Source of the DNA: Mucilaginibacter lappiensis
Lineage (GTDB): Bacteria > Bacteroidota > Bacteroidia > Sphingobacteriales > Sphingobacteriaceae
Assembly (NCBI RefSeq): GCF_900155965.1
Contig: NZ_FTMG01000014.1
Location: 62,001-126,000, forward strand
DNA length: 64,000 bases
Reading direction: 5' to 3'
The number at the start of each line of letters is the position of its first letter. The stretch's first letter is position 1. Both the position numbers and the translations under genes were made by a program. Positions 52,944-61,860 of the stretch are shown in pieces. The notes beneath the pieces are model-generated. The model was not told where the DNA came from. It did no database searches and worked only from the letters and a program-made list of their open reading frames with translations.

Positions 52944-53033
52944 TGCTGTATTTTATGTTGTTGCAAAACTAAACCATAACCCATACGTTTGTATATACTG
53001 ATAAATTTGTATAGTACTAACATCAATGTAAGT
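52944..53033. promoter_or_regulatory. Divergent promoter and candidate HxlR operator
   Basis: TTTGTATATACTG at 52988 and TTTGTATAGTACT at 53006 repeat with 18-base spacing; GTATATAC is a full palindrome. TAAATTTG at 53002-53009 is an exact -7 match for the HxlR gene and overlaps the second repeat. TAGTTTTG on the minus strand (52966-52973) matches for the SDR gene. Confidence 0.55.
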
Positions 53034-53426
53034 ATGAGAAAAGAAACCTCCACTAACCTGGAAAATGAAAAGCTGATTCTTGCAAGTTGCGGCACCTCCT
53101 ATACGCTCGACCTGATAGGCGGTCGTTGGAAACCTCAAATTCTATGGCGATTATTATTGCAGGGTTGTATGCGCTATAGTCAGCTTAAAAACTCGATGCC
53201 TAATGTTTCTGAGCGGATACTGATATTACAACTGCGCGAGCTGGAGCAGGATATGCTCATCAGCAGACAGGTTTATCCCGAAGTACCACCAAAAGTTGAA
53301 TACCGCTTAACCGAATTAGGCCTGAGCCTGAAACCTGTGCTTTGCTGCTTATCTCAATGGGGCGATGCTAATCGGCCAAATAGAGTTGTAAGTTCAGATT
53401 CGGAAGTTTTGAGTGAGGAGTTGTGA
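53034..53426 (+). CDS. HxlR family transcriptional regulator
   Basis: From MRKETSTNLE at 53034 the protein has 130 residues; the frame upstream runs through the operator region. The HxlR winged helix is clear: LDLIGGRWKPQILWRLLLQGCMRYSQLKNSMPNVSERILILQLRELEQDMLISR and VEYRLTELG. CGTSYTLDLIGGRW carries the Cys typical of redox or aldehyde sensing HxlR members. It is divergent from the SDR gene and likely regulates it. Confidence 0.92.
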   Translation: MRKETSTNLENEKLILASCGTSYTLDLIGGRWKPQILWRLLLQGCMRYSQLKNSMPNVSERILILQLRELEQDMLISRQVYPEVPPKVEYRLTELGLSLKPVLCCLSQWGDANRPNRVVSSDSEVLSEEL

Positions 53427-53449
53427 GTCCTAAGTCTTGAGTCCTAAAT

Positions 53450-53810
53450 CTAAAGCCATAAGTTCAGAGATACTCCGTAGATGTATGGCGACGGCCTTTT
53501 TTCTTCCCCGTCAGCATATAAGCTTCGGGTAAAAGCGGGCAGAGCAATGATGGCTTGGCGGCAGGGACATAGCAGGTTTTGCTGAAGCAGGGGGTATTGA
53601 ATGAGTGAAGCAGGGCAAATAATTGCAGTCCGTGGTTCTGTTTGATTTGCCTGGCAAAGGCCATGTGCGCAAAGAAGCATTTCTGCTGAAGCCTTTTTGG
53701 TTTGTGGCGACAAAAGTAAAGGCCTCCCGCGGCCAAGAGCGGGTATACGCGAAACAAATCGACTCTGTACAGCTTAGAGATTGCTTCATGCCTCGCAATG
53801 ACGCACGGGT
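53450..53810. repeat. Non-coding interspersed repeat with overlapping spurious frames
   Basis: About 360 bases between convergent genes. Three overlapping frames on the minus strand and one on the plus strand are open through it, with unlikely compositions, and I recall very similar peptide strings from other Sphingobacteriaceae genomes, so I read it as a repeat element. Its right end, GATTGCTTCATGCCTCGCAA, is one arm of the TGTCATTGCGAGG family seen at 32098 and 63633. No second copy is in the window. Confidence 0.5.
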
Positions 53811-53818
53811 GAAATGGC

Positions 53819-54958
53819 TTATTCTCTCAAAGTTAATTCCGCTACTTCTTCCCCAACCAAACTACCCATGGCCACACCCATACCATTGCACCGTACTGCG
53901 CAAAACACATTGGGTTGTATTTGCTTTACTATTGGGGTAATTTCTTCGCCAAAACCCATGATCCCGCTCCACCAATAATCAATTTCAACATCCTGATTAG
54001 GCAGTATCACTTTATGCAGATAGCTGATCAGTTTTTCCTTTACGGTATCGGTATGCCCAAAATCCCAGGTTTCTTCGGCTTTATAATCCAGGTTACGGCC
54101 ACCTCCAAATAATATCCGGTTATCAATATTGCGGAAGTAATAATAACCCTCATTAAAGTGGTAAGTGCCTTTTAGCTTTAAGCCGGGCACGGGCTTGGTA
54201 ATCAGCACCTGCCCCCTACCTGGTATTACGTTAAGCTCAGGGTACAACTGACCGGCAAAAGCGTTGGTAGCCAGGATTACTTTACCTGCCTTAAAACTCC
54301 CCTGCGTAGTAGTGAGCCTGATATGCTTGTCTTCATGATCGATAGCTATTATTTCACAATTGTTTAATACCAGCACGCCTAAGCTATATACCTTATCTAA
54401 TAGGGTACGCATCATTTTACCGGTATGTAGTTGGCCCTCAAAAGGGTTGTATATGACGTGACTAACATTGCCGAAGCCAAAATCTGCAATTTTAGCATCG
54501 GCCACTGCATAAATGTCAGGTTGGCCAATAGCTTGTTGTAATAATTTATTCAGATGACCAATCTGCTCTATACAGCTTTGGGCGATATCTTTTTCATGGC
54601 TCATAAAAAGTTCATGACCGCCATGCTGATAATAATCCATATGAGCATCGCCCAGGTTTTCCCGTAAACGCTGAAGCCCACGCCATTTATAGTCCACCAA
54701 ACGCATGGCTTCCGCCTCCGACGATTGATTGATAACAGAAATTTGCTCGGAAATTGTACCAAAACAGGCAAAACCAGCGTTTTTAGTACTGGCTCCTGAT
54801 GGTAAAAAGCCACGCTCCAGAACCAGCACTTTTAAATTGGGCTGCTGTTTTTTTAAATGCAGCGCGGCGCTCAGGCCAACCAGGCCACTGCCAATGATGA
54901 TCACATCAGCCTGATCAATAAACGCGGTGCGCTCCCAGTATGAAAATGAAGGTTCCAA
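53819..54958 (-). CDS. FAD-dependent amine/D-amino-acid oxidase family protein
   Basis: A 379-residue DAO-type flavoprotein. ADVIIIGSGLVGLSAALHLKK (about 17-37) is the FAD-binding GxGxxG motif, followed by VLVLERGFLPSGASTKNAGFACFGT. ILATNAFAGQLYPEL, GRGQVLITKP and the C-terminal CAVRCNGMGVAMGSLVGEEVAEL complete the fold. It begins MEPSFSYWERTAF, a start I associate with a Bacteroidota branch of glycine/sarcosine-type oxidases. It deaminates or demethylates an amine of unknown identity. It is divergent from the protease at 55163. Confidence 0.9.
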   Translation of the reverse strand: MEPSFSYWERTAFIDQADVIIIGSGLVGLSAALHLKKQQPNLKVLVLERGFLPSGASTKNAGFACFGTISEQISVINQSSEAEAMRLVDYKWRGLQRLRENLGDAHMDYYQHGGHELFMSHEKDIAQSCIEQIGHLNKLLQQAIGQPDIYAVADAKIADFGFGNVSHVIYNPFEGQLHTGKMMRTLLDKVYSLGVLVLNNCEIIAIDHEDKHIRLTTTQGSFKAGKVILATNAFAGQLYPELNVIPGRGQVLITKPVPGLKLKGTYHFNEGYYYFRNIDNRILFGGGRNLDYKAEETWDFGHTDTVKEKLISYLHKVILPNQDVEIDYWWSGIMGFGEEITPIVKQIQPNVFCAVRCNGMGVAMGSLVGEEVAELTLRE

Positions 54959-54960
54959 AT

Positions 54961-55160
54961 TAAGTCAAAAGTAAAAATTCAAAATTCAAAAAGATCCTTC
55001 CTTAAATGTATTTTGATTTTTTGATGCCTTGTTGCACTTGTTCGGAATACTTTTTGAATATCATGCTATGAGCCTTTTTATTTTTCTGAAGCGTTGATTC
55101 TTTAAGAAGTTCAGGAACGTTTCGGGATTTTGAATTTTGAATTTTAACTTTTGAATTAAA
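54961..55160. repeat. Inverted repeat of AATTCAAAATTC words in a divergent gap
   Basis: Arms at 54964-54991 and 55128-55155 match in about 25 of 28 bases (AAAATTCAAAATTCAAAA). The design is the same as the 48361 and 50660 repeats. The promoters of both flanking genes must lie within or between the arms. Confidence 0.75.
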
Positions 55161-55162
55161 AA

Positions 55163-55891
55163 ATGAATCATTTATCATTAATTATTGGATATATCGGCTA
55201 CAATTCGGCTTGGTTCCTGATGATCGCCATCGCCCTGATAAGCTTTATTGTACAGTGGCGGTTTAGAAGCAAATTTAAACAGTATTCAGAGGTCGCGTTA
55301 CTCTCTGGTCTGTCGGGCCAAGAGGTAGCGGTAAAAATGCTGCGCGCCCATGGCATATTTGATGTACAGGTAATATCTGTTGAAGGACAGCTCACCGATC
55401 ATTATAATCCCGAAACCAAAACGGTGAATTTAAGCCAGGACGTTTTTTATGGTCGAAGTATTGCCGCAGCCGCTGTTGCCGCCCATGAGTGCGGGCACGC
55501 CGTTCAACATGCCCAGGCTTATAGCTGGTTAAGTTTCCGCTCGGCTATGGTACCCATTATCAATGTAGCCTCAACCCTAACTCAGTGGACCTTGTTTATT
55601 GGCATTATGCTGCTTTTTTTCGCCCATAGCCCATATGTATTGGCGATAGGCGTTGCCGCGTTGGCGCTGGTTACCTTTTTTAGTTTCATAACCCTGCCGG
55701 TTGAATTTGATGCCAGCAGACGGGCATTGGCCTGGCTCGATAATAATTACAGCATTATGCAAACCGCGCAAGAACATGAGCAGGCCAAGGATGCCCTTTG
55801 GTGGGCAGCCATGACCTATGTGGTTGCCGCATTGAGCGCACTGGCTACGCTGGTTTATTACGCCTCGTTTTTGTTTAACAGGAGAAATTGA
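55163..55891 (+). CDS. YugP-like zinc metallopeptidase (Zn_peptidase_2)
   Basis: A 242-residue membrane protein with helices at about 5-28, 125-165 and 215-238. The zinc motif AAHECGHAVQ (His108, Glu109, His112) and LPVEFDASRRALAWL are diagnostic for the PF04298 family. NLSQDVFYGRSIAAAAVAAHECGH is the classic block. Substrates are not established. It stands alone, divergent from the oxidase gene. Confidence 0.93.
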   Translation: MNHLSLIIGYIGYNSAWFLMIAIALISFIVQWRFRSKFKQYSEVALLSGLSGQEVAVKMLRAHGIFDVQVISVEGQLTDHYNPETKTVNLSQDVFYGRSIAAAAVAAHECGHAVQHAQAYSWLSFRSAMVPIINVASTLTQWTLFIGIMLLFFAHSPYVLAIGVAALALVTFFSFITLPVEFDASRRALAWLDNNYSIMQTAQEHEQAKDALWWAAMTYVVAALSALATLVYYASFLFNRRN

Positions 55892-55958
55892 GGAAAGAGA
55901 AGTAAGAGGTGAGAGGCAAGAAATAAGAGCTCCTGTGTAGCCAATTCATTATAAACTT

Positions 55959-56037
55959 GTCATCCTGAGGAACGAAGGATCTATTCGTGAACTGTGCATG
56001 CTATAAAATAGATTCTTCGCTATCGCTCAGAATGACA
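55959..56037. repeat. Interspersed inverted repeat, TGTCATCCTGAGG type
   Basis: TGTCATCCTGAGGAACGAAG at left and CTCAGAATGACA at right, with AGATTCTTCGC before the right arm. Same family design as the copies at 24840, 25096, 32017, 56057, 63633 and 63765. Confidence 0.75.
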
Positions 56038-56056
56038 AAACGTAACAGAAAAAAAT

Positions 56057-56141
56057 TGTCATCTCGAACGAGGTACGAGGAGAGATCTTTTACGAGGGAT
56101 ATACCAAATGCAAAAGATTTCTCTCTTCGTTTGAAATGACA
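56057..56141. repeat. Interspersed inverted repeat, TGTCATCTCGAACGAGG type
   Basis: Left arm TGTCATCTCGAACGAGGTAC then AGAGATCTTTTAC; right arm AAAGATTTCTCTCTTCGTTT then GAAATGACA. Lies 19 bases after the previous copy. Confidence 0.75.
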
Positions 56142-56154
56142 AATTGAGTGGAAT

Positions 56155-57831
56155 TTACAAATTCCCCAACTTTAACTCGTTTACAGCAAAATGAGCCGCC
56201 CTTGCGGTAAAGGCCATGTAGGAAAGTGACGGGTTTACGCAGGATGAGGATACCATGAATGATCCATCGGTAACAAACACGTTTTTAGCATCCCAAACCT
56301 GGTTCCATTTATTAAGTACCGATGTTTTAGGATCGTTCCCCATACGTGCCGCGCCCATTTCATGTATAGCGCCTATATTTTTGCGAGCTATAAAACCTTT
56401 TACATTTTTAAGGCCGGCTTTTTCAAACATTTCTACGGCATCATTGATCGAATCGACTTCCATCTGGCGTTCGTTTTCCTTCAGCTCTATGTCGACAGAT
56501 AAAGTATTGAGTCCCCATTTATCTTTAACCTGTTTATTAAGACTCAGTTTGTTTTCATGATAAGGCAATACTTCACCAAAGCTTGCCATAGACATCGTCC
56601 AGCTTCCGGGCTCTGTCAGCGCGTCCTTAAAATCAGCACCAATGCTCAATTCTGCAATTTCCCGGCTCCATCCTTCGCGACCTGCCGAACCCTGGTAACC
56701 AAATCCGCGCAGATAATCGCGTTTATCGCCAAACAAGTTGCGGTAACGTGGTATGTATATACCATTGGCCCTTCGGCCAAAATAGTATTTATCCTCATAG
56801 CCCTCCATCAAACCACTGGCCGCCCCACCTACGTGGTGATCCATCACATTATGACCCAACTCGCCACTGCTGCTGCCCAAACCATCGGGCCAGATATCCG
56901 TTGCGGAGTTCATCAATATCCAGGCACTATTAAAGGTGGAGGCATTTAAAAAAATGATCTTCGCGGTATAGGTATACGTTTTATTATTTTCTGCATCCAA
57001 CACTTCTACGCCGGTAGCTTTTTGAGTATCCTTATTGTATAATACCCGGGTAACTATCGACCATGGACGAACTGTAAGATTTCCGGTGGCCATTGCCGCA
57101 GGCAGTGTGGATGATTGTGTGCTGAAATATCCGCCAAATGGACAACCCAGCGCGCACTTATTGCGGTACTGACAGTTGGTACGCCCGGGTAAAGGTTTGG
57201 TAATATTGGCTGTACGGCCAATGATCATATGGCGCTGCCCTCCGTATTGTTTTTTTATACGGGCTGATACTTCCTTTTCTACACAATTCAGCTCCATAGC
57301 CGGCTGAAACTGCCCATCAGGCAAGTGTGGCAACCTTTCGATAGAACCACTGATACCGGCAAAACGTTCCACATGATCATACCAGGGCGCTATATCTTTG
57401 TAGCGAACCGGCCAGTCGATAGCTATGCCCTCTTTGACATTGGCTTCAAAATCAAAATCGCTCCAGCGGTAACTTTGCCTACCCCACATCAATGAGCGCC
57501 CGCCTACGTGGTACCCCCTTCTCCAATTATAGGGCTTAACCTGGGTGTATGGATTTTCCCGTTCATTTACCCAATAATCTATATTGGCTTCAATAAGCCC
57601 ATGAGCTTTATCCTGTACAGGATAATCTTTTACTTTTGATTGCGGAGGAACATCCCGGTGCGGCAATTCCCATGGAGCTTTAGTAGCATTGGTATATCCT
57701 TTTATATGCTCAATATTTTGTCCCCGCTCCAACATCAGTACTTTTAAACCCTGTTCACTGAGCTCTTTTGCCGCCCATCCCCCTGAAATTCCGGAGCCTA
57801 CAACAATGGCATCATAATGATAATTGTCCAT
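56155..57831 (-). CDS. GMC family FAD-dependent oxidoreductase
   Basis: A 558-residue glucose-methanol-choline-type enzyme. N-terminal YDAIVVGSGISGGWAAKELSEQGLKVLMLERG is the FAD motif; NKCALGCPFGG and GAIHEMGAARMGNDP match gluconate/fructose dehydrogenase-like members, and the C-terminal VFVTDGSFMVSSSCVNPSLSYMAFTARAA carries the active region. Many relatives are paired with a small gluconate 2-dehydrogenase subunit 3, but none is next to this gene in the window. It oxidises a sugar or alcohol. No signal peptide is seen. Confidence 0.93.
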   Translation of the reverse strand: MDNYHYDAIVVGSGISGGWAAKELSEQGLKVLMLERGQNIEHIKGYTNATKAPWELPHRDVPPQSKVKDYPVQDKAHGLIEANIDYWVNERENPYTQVKPYNWRRGYHVGGRSLMWGRQSYRWSDFDFEANVKEGIAIDWPVRYKDIAPWYDHVERFAGISGSIERLPHLPDGQFQPAMELNCVEKEVSARIKKQYGGQRHMIIGRTANITKPLPGRTNCQYRNKCALGCPFGGYFSTQSSTLPAAMATGNLTVRPWSIVTRVLYNKDTQKATGVEVLDAENNKTYTYTAKIIFLNASTFNSAWILMNSATDIWPDGLGSSSGELGHNVMDHHVGGAASGLMEGYEDKYYFGRRANGIYIPRYRNLFGDKRDYLRGFGYQGSAGREGWSREIAELSIGADFKDALTEPGSWTMSMASFGEVLPYHENKLSLNKQVKDKWGLNTLSVDIELKENERQMEVDSINDAVEMFEKAGLKNVKGFIARKNIGAIHEMGAARMGNDPKTSVLNKWNQVWDAKNVFVTDGSFMVSSSCVNPSLSYMAFTARAAHFAVNELKLGNL

Positions 57832-58111
57832 AAACAGTTGATGATAGTTTTAACTGGTCTTTTTGCTAAAATAAAAATACGGTTTGTATCTTTTGCATGT
57901 TACATGTATTTAAGACATATATTTAAAAGCTTACGAAATTTAGAAAATTTCACAAGTCTGACTACTGCTTAGCTAAACGCGCCACAGCATACCTGCTTAT
58001 TTATCAATAACTTATACTTTCATGAAGCTTTGATGAAGAGGGATTAGCCCTTTGGCAAATCTTAATGTAATATTCATGTTACCCCGATAGGTTTGATTAA
58101 AATTTATTGAC
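57832..58111. promoter_or_regulatory. Divergent gap between GMC and YXWGXW genes
   Basis: 280 AT-rich bases holding promoters for both genes. No clear consensus or hairpin is seen. Confidence 0.3.
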
Positions 58112-59131
58112 ATGAAAAAGACATTTAGAATATTAATGGTGCTTTTGGTTACCTCATTAGCTACTGTTAAAACCTACGCTCAGATAAGTATAGGCGTATC
58201 GGTACGGATAGCTCCTCCTGCTCTGCCGGTTTACACACAACCAGCATGCCCCGTTGACGGCTATTTATGGACCCCGGGTTACTGGGCATACGCCGCAGAT
58301 GGCGGATATTACTGGGTGCCGGGTGTTTGGATAGCCCCTCCCCGTGTTGGTTTTTTATGGACACCCGGTTATTGGGGTTATGACGGCTCCATTTACGCTT
58401 TCCACCAGGGTTATTGGGGCAGGCATATTGGTTTTTATGGCGGCGTAAACTATGGTTACGGCTATGGTGGCGCCGGTTATGTGGGCGGCAGATGGGCAGG
58501 CAATTCCTTTCAGTATAATACTGCCGTGGTTAATGTAAACAATACTGTGGTACATAATACTTATATTAATAAGACAGTTATCAATAACAACGTAACTGTA
58601 AATAACAATCACACCAGCTTTAATGGACCAGGGGGCGTAAGCGCTACCCCACGGCCCGATGAACGTGCTGCCGAACGCGAACAACATGTACAACCTACTA
58701 ATGACCAGATGAACCATCAGCAGGTAGCCGGTAAGGATCATAATCAATTTGCGTCAGCTAATAACGGACGCCCTGCTACAGCAGCCATGAATAAGGTGGA
58801 CGGTAATCGTTTTAATACAGAAGGCCGTAAGGCCAGGGCTTCAAATCCCGATGGAACAAATAACAATGTCGACAGAAACAATCGTCCGCAAGCTAACAAC
58901 GCTGCTGATAATCATGCCAATCCCGATAATGCCAATAAAAATGCATCGCCTGGCGACCAGGCTCCAAGAGCCCCTCATCAGCATCAGGCGGTTAATAATC
59001 CTAATGGTCAGCCGGGTCAAAATCAACAACATAATAACATGGCCCGTGCACCAAGGCAATTAGTGAGGCACCCCGCACCAGGAAGGCCACACAACAACCC
59101 CAAACCGCAGGAGCACGAAAAGCATCGATAA
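58112..59131 (+). CDS. YXWGXW repeat secreted protein
   Basis: A 339-residue protein with a signal peptide (TSLATVKTYAQ). Residues 45-110 hold the repeats that name the family: YLWTPGYWAYAADGGYYWVPGVW and FLWTPGYWGYDG. A Gly/Tyr stretch (YGGVNYGYGYGGAGYVGG) follows, then NNTVVHNTYINKTVINNNVTVNNN, then an Asn/Gln/His-rich disordered tail of about 160 residues. It is probably exposed in the periplasm or on the surface; function unknown. Confidence 0.9.
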   Translation: MKKTFRILMVLLVTSLATVKTYAQISIGVSVRIAPPALPVYTQPACPVDGYLWTPGYWAYAADGGYYWVPGVWIAPPRVGFLWTPGYWGYDGSIYAFHQGYWGRHIGFYGGVNYGYGYGGAGYVGGRWAGNSFQYNTAVVNVNNTVVHNTYINKTVINNNVTVNNNHTSFNGPGGVSATPRPDERAAEREQHVQPTNDQMNHQQVAGKDHNQFASANNGRPATAAMNKVDGNRFNTEGRKARASNPDGTNNNVDRNNRPQANNAADNHANPDNANKNASPGDQAPRAPHQHQAVNNPNGQPGQNQQHNNMARAPRQLVRHPAPGRPHNNPKPQEHEKHR

Positions 59132-59164
59132 GCGTTTCCCCAAACTTCAATACTATATATACGC

Positions 59165-59198
59165 AAAAGCCCGGTTGATTAATCAACCGGGCTTTTTT
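59165..59198. terminator. Terminator between convergent genes (YXWGXW and apaG)
   Basis: AAAAGCCCGGTTGATT and its exact complement form a 32-base palindrome followed by TTTTTTAT on plus and flanked by T-rich sequence on minus, so it can act in both directions. Confidence 0.92.
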
Positions 59199-59237
59199 AT
59201 GTCTTAATTCTTGATTCTAATCTCTTGATTACGAAAC

Positions 59238-59624
59238 CTAATTCATCCTGTAGGGAGCGATCAAATAAAATTCCGGTATTTGCACATTAAAGGAAGTATT
59301 ATCCATCAGGCGGTTCATCTGGTACTCGCCTTTCATGCTGCCCATATCGGTTTTGAGATTACAGCCCGACACATATTCGTGGGCATGACCTGGCTCAATA
59401 ACGGGTTGCTGACCCACTACACCTTCGCCTTCCACTTCACGTTTTGCGCCGTTTGAATCAAAAATATACCAATGCCTGCTGATGAGCTGTATGGCATAGT
59501 TACTCATATTTTCGATATTCACCTTGTAGGCAAACATAAAATGGTCATTAGCCGGATTTGAATATTCGGGCTGATATACGGTTTCGATGGAAACCTTAAC
59601 ACCCTCAGTAATAGTGGTAACCAT
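59238..59624 (-). CDS. apaG: ApaG domain protein
   Basis: A 128-residue single-domain protein with an immunoglobulin-like fold. Family marks: VSIETVYQPEYSNPANDHFMFAYKVNIENMS near the N-terminus, LISRHWYIFDSNGAKREVEGEGVVGQQPVIEPG in the middle, and GSMKGEYQM. Function is still debated (linked to cation efflux and diadenosine tetraphosphate). It follows dusB by 46 bases on the same strand, so co-transcription is likely. Confidence 0.95.
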   Translation of the reverse strand: MVTTITEGVKVSIETVYQPEYSNPANDHFMFAYKVNIENMSNYAIQLISRHWYIFDSNGAKREVEGEGVVGQQPVIEPGHAHEYVSGCNLKTDMGSMKGEYQMNRLMDNTSFNVQIPEFYLIAPYRMN

Positions 59625-59670
59625 GTGAATTAATTCTGTTTAGTTCCAAATATAAACATCTAAACAAATA

Positions 59671-60663
59671 TTACGCCATCTCAACAGCATATTTTTCGTC
59701 AATTTCTGCTAAAATTTCGTAGAGCTCCTCTAAAGTACCGGCGGTTACCAGTTTCATTCGATATTCTTTAAAGTTTTCGATGCCTTTAAAGTAGTTGGAG
59801 TAGTGTCTGCGCATCTCAAAAACGCCTGTTTTAGGCCCTTTCCACTCAATTGATTTTTGTAAATGAGTAGTACAGGCCGCAATACGCTCGGTAATGGTTG
59901 GCTTATCCAGGTGCTCGCCGGTCGCAAAGAAATGCTTGATCTCGCGAAAAATCCAGGGATAACCAATAGCGGCACGCCCTATCATCATACCATCAACACC
60001 AAATTCCATGCGCCAGTTAGCGGCTTTCTCTGGCGAATCGATATCGCCATTTCCAAATATCGGGATCTTAATGCGGGGGTTTTTCTTGATATCGCGTATC
60101 AAGGCCCAATCGGCCACCCCTTTATACATCTGTGCCCTTGTACGGCCATGAATAGTAAGGGCTTTTATCCCCACATCCTGCAGTCGTTCGGCAACCTCAT
60201 ATACGTTTTTGGTATTATCATCCCAACCCAGGCGCGTTTTTACGGTCACGGGCAGATGCGTGGCTTCAACCACAGCCTTGGTCATGGCTACCATTTTGTC
60301 AATATCCTGTAATAAACTGGCACCGGCACCACGGCAGGCCACCTGTTTTACCGGACAGCCATAATTAATATCCATCAGATCGGGCCCCGCAAGCGAAGCA
60401 ATCTCAGTAGCCTCACGCATGTGGTCAATATCACTGCCAAATATCTGGATGCCTATTGGGCGTTCATACTCAAATATATCCAGTTTTTGACGACTCTTGG
60501 CTGCATCACGAATCAACCCTTCAGACGAGATAAACTCCGTATACATCATATCCGCGCCGTTTTGTTTGCACACGTAACGGAAGGGAGGATCACTCACATC
60601 TTCCATCGGCGCCAGCAACAGCGGGAACTCACCTAAATCAATATTTCCTATTTGTACAGACAT
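59671..60663 (-). CDS. dusB: tRNA-dihydrouridine synthase DusB
   Basis: From MSVQIGNIDLGEFPLLLAPM at 60663 the enzyme has 330 residues; the 19-codon extension to 60720 overlaps the divergent gene and lacks family similarity. The FMN-binding barrel has APMEDVSDPPFR, INYGCPVKQVACRGAGASLL with the catalytic Cys, VTVKTRLGWDD and GVDGMMIGRAAIGYPWIF. It reduces uridines in the D loop of tRNA. The divergent CPBP gene starts 40 bases away. Confidence 0.96.
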   Translation of the reverse strand: MSVQIGNIDLGEFPLLLAPMEDVSDPPFRYVCKQNGADMMYTEFISSEGLIRDAAKSRQKLDIFEYERPIGIQIFGSDIDHMREATEIASLAGPDLMDINYGCPVKQVACRGAGASLLQDIDKMVAMTKAVVEATHLPVTVKTRLGWDDNTKNVYEVAERLQDVGIKALTIHGRTRAQMYKGVADWALIRDIKKNPRIKIPIFGNGDIDSPEKAANWRMEFGVDGMMIGRAAIGYPWIFREIKHFFATGEHLDKPTITERIAACTTHLQKSIEWKGPKTGVFEMRRHYSNYFKGIENFKEYRMKLVTAGTLEELYEILAEIDEKYAVEMA

Positions 60664-60703
60664 GCTTATCTTTAACCTTGCAAAAATACGAATTTTACAC
60701 CAA

Positions 60704-61648
60704 ATGATAAAAGACCCCATTAAGGATATAAAACCTTATCAAACTGATATACATCCGATACTGCAACTCATGGTCATTCTGTTTTTCTTGTTTTTTGTCC
60801 CTATCATCGGTTTGCTCATAGCCAAAGGGATCATTACGCTGCTTTATGGGGCACAAACCTGGACCGATGTAGGTACTTTTAATATTGCAAACCCGAACCT
60901 CAAAAGCGGGCTTTGGATACTACAGATTTCAAGTATGACCATCCCCTTATTTGTCATTCCTGTACTTTTTGCACGCTTTCTTGTTCGCGATACGCAATCC
61001 TATCTAAAACCAAGCCTTCATTTTCCTCCGGTTTTATTTGCACTAATATTCTTTATTATGCTGTTTTCGCCGGCAATTATGGAGGTATTGACCAACATCA
61101 ATCAAAAATTAACCTTACCGGCTCCGCTTAAAGGGTTAGAAGATCTGATGCGCGCCATGGAGCAGCAGGCCCAAAAAGCTACCGAAGCCATGTTGAGCAT
61201 GAAAAACATCGGCGACCTCTTTTTTGCTATACTGACTGTTGGCCTATTAACCGCCATTGCCGAAGAGTTTTTATTCCGTGGATGCATCCAAACCATATTT
61301 ATTAAATGGACCGGGAACACGCATGCCGCCATCTGGATCACCGCCATCGCCTTCAGTGCCTTTCATTTAGAATTCTTTTCGTTTTTACCACGTGTTGCGT
61401 TGGGGGTTTTCTTTGGTTATTTTGTAGCCTGGAGCGGCAGTATATGGACAAGTGTTTGGGCGCATTTTTTAAACAACGCATCAGCTGTGGTCATTACTTA
61501 CCTGTACCAGCATAAAAGTATCAGCCTTAATCCTGATGATCAGCATGTATTTAATTATGGCGCCTATGCATTTAGCTTAATATTTATTTTAATTTTGCTT
61601 TACATATACAGGAATATAGCGCTCAAAAAGCCCATGTTTGATTTTTAA
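60704..61648 (+). CDS. CPBP family intramembrane metalloprotease
   Basis: From MIKDPIKDIKPY at 60704 the protein has 314 residues and about eight membrane helices. The catalytic motif is IAEEFLFRG (EExxxR) with AFHLEFFSFLPR (H in the second motif) and WAHFLNNASA (third). It is an Abi/CAAX-type protease of unknown substrate. The TAATG junction couples it to the next gene, placing it first in the CPBP, DUF2007, CdsA, Psd operon. Confidence 0.92.
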   Translation: MIKDPIKDIKPYQTDIHPILQLMVILFFLFFVPIIGLLIAKGIITLLYGAQTWTDVGTFNIANPNLKSGLWILQISSMTIPLFVIPVLFARFLVRDTQSYLKPSLHFPPVLFALIFFIMLFSPAIMEVLTNINQKLTLPAPLKGLEDLMRAMEQQAQKATEAMLSMKNIGDLFFAILTVGLLTAIAEEFLFRGCIQTIFIKWTGNTHAAIWITAIAFSAFHLEFFSFLPRVALGVFFGYFVAWSGSIWTSVWAHFLNNASAVVITYLYQHKSISLNPDDQHVFNYGAYAFSLIFILILLYIYRNIALKKPMFDF

Positions 61649-61860
61649 TGGAAAAAGGCTGGATCAAAATTTTTACTTCATCCAATTTTTATCAATCAGA
61701 AATTGTTAAGCAAGTACTTACGGGCCACCATATTGATACGGTTTTAATCAACAAGCAAGATTCATCACATAAGGCCTTTGGCAATATTGAAGTATACATT
61801 CACCAGAAGGATTTTAGCAAAGCCATTGAGATCATGATCCTCAACCAAATTAGTTTATGA
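61648..61860 (+). CDS. DUF2007 domain protein
   Basis: A 70-residue protein, MEKGWIKIFTSSNFYQSEI at the start and EVYIHQKDFSKAIEIMI near the end, the ferredoxin-like fold of DUF2007 (putative signal-transducing proteins). Its ATG uses the last base of the previous stop (TAATG) and its own TGA overlaps the ATG of cdsA (ATGA), so three genes are translationally linked. Function unknown. Confidence 0.88.
   Translation: MEKGWIKIFTSSNFYQSEIVKQVLTGHHIDTVLINKQDSSHKAFGNIEVYIHQKDFSKAIEIMILNQISL

Noticed and set aside
53450-53940. Four overlapping open frames as genes
   Set aside because: They overlap on both strands in a repeat region, with no coherent domain or start signals; one also runs into the oxidase gene.
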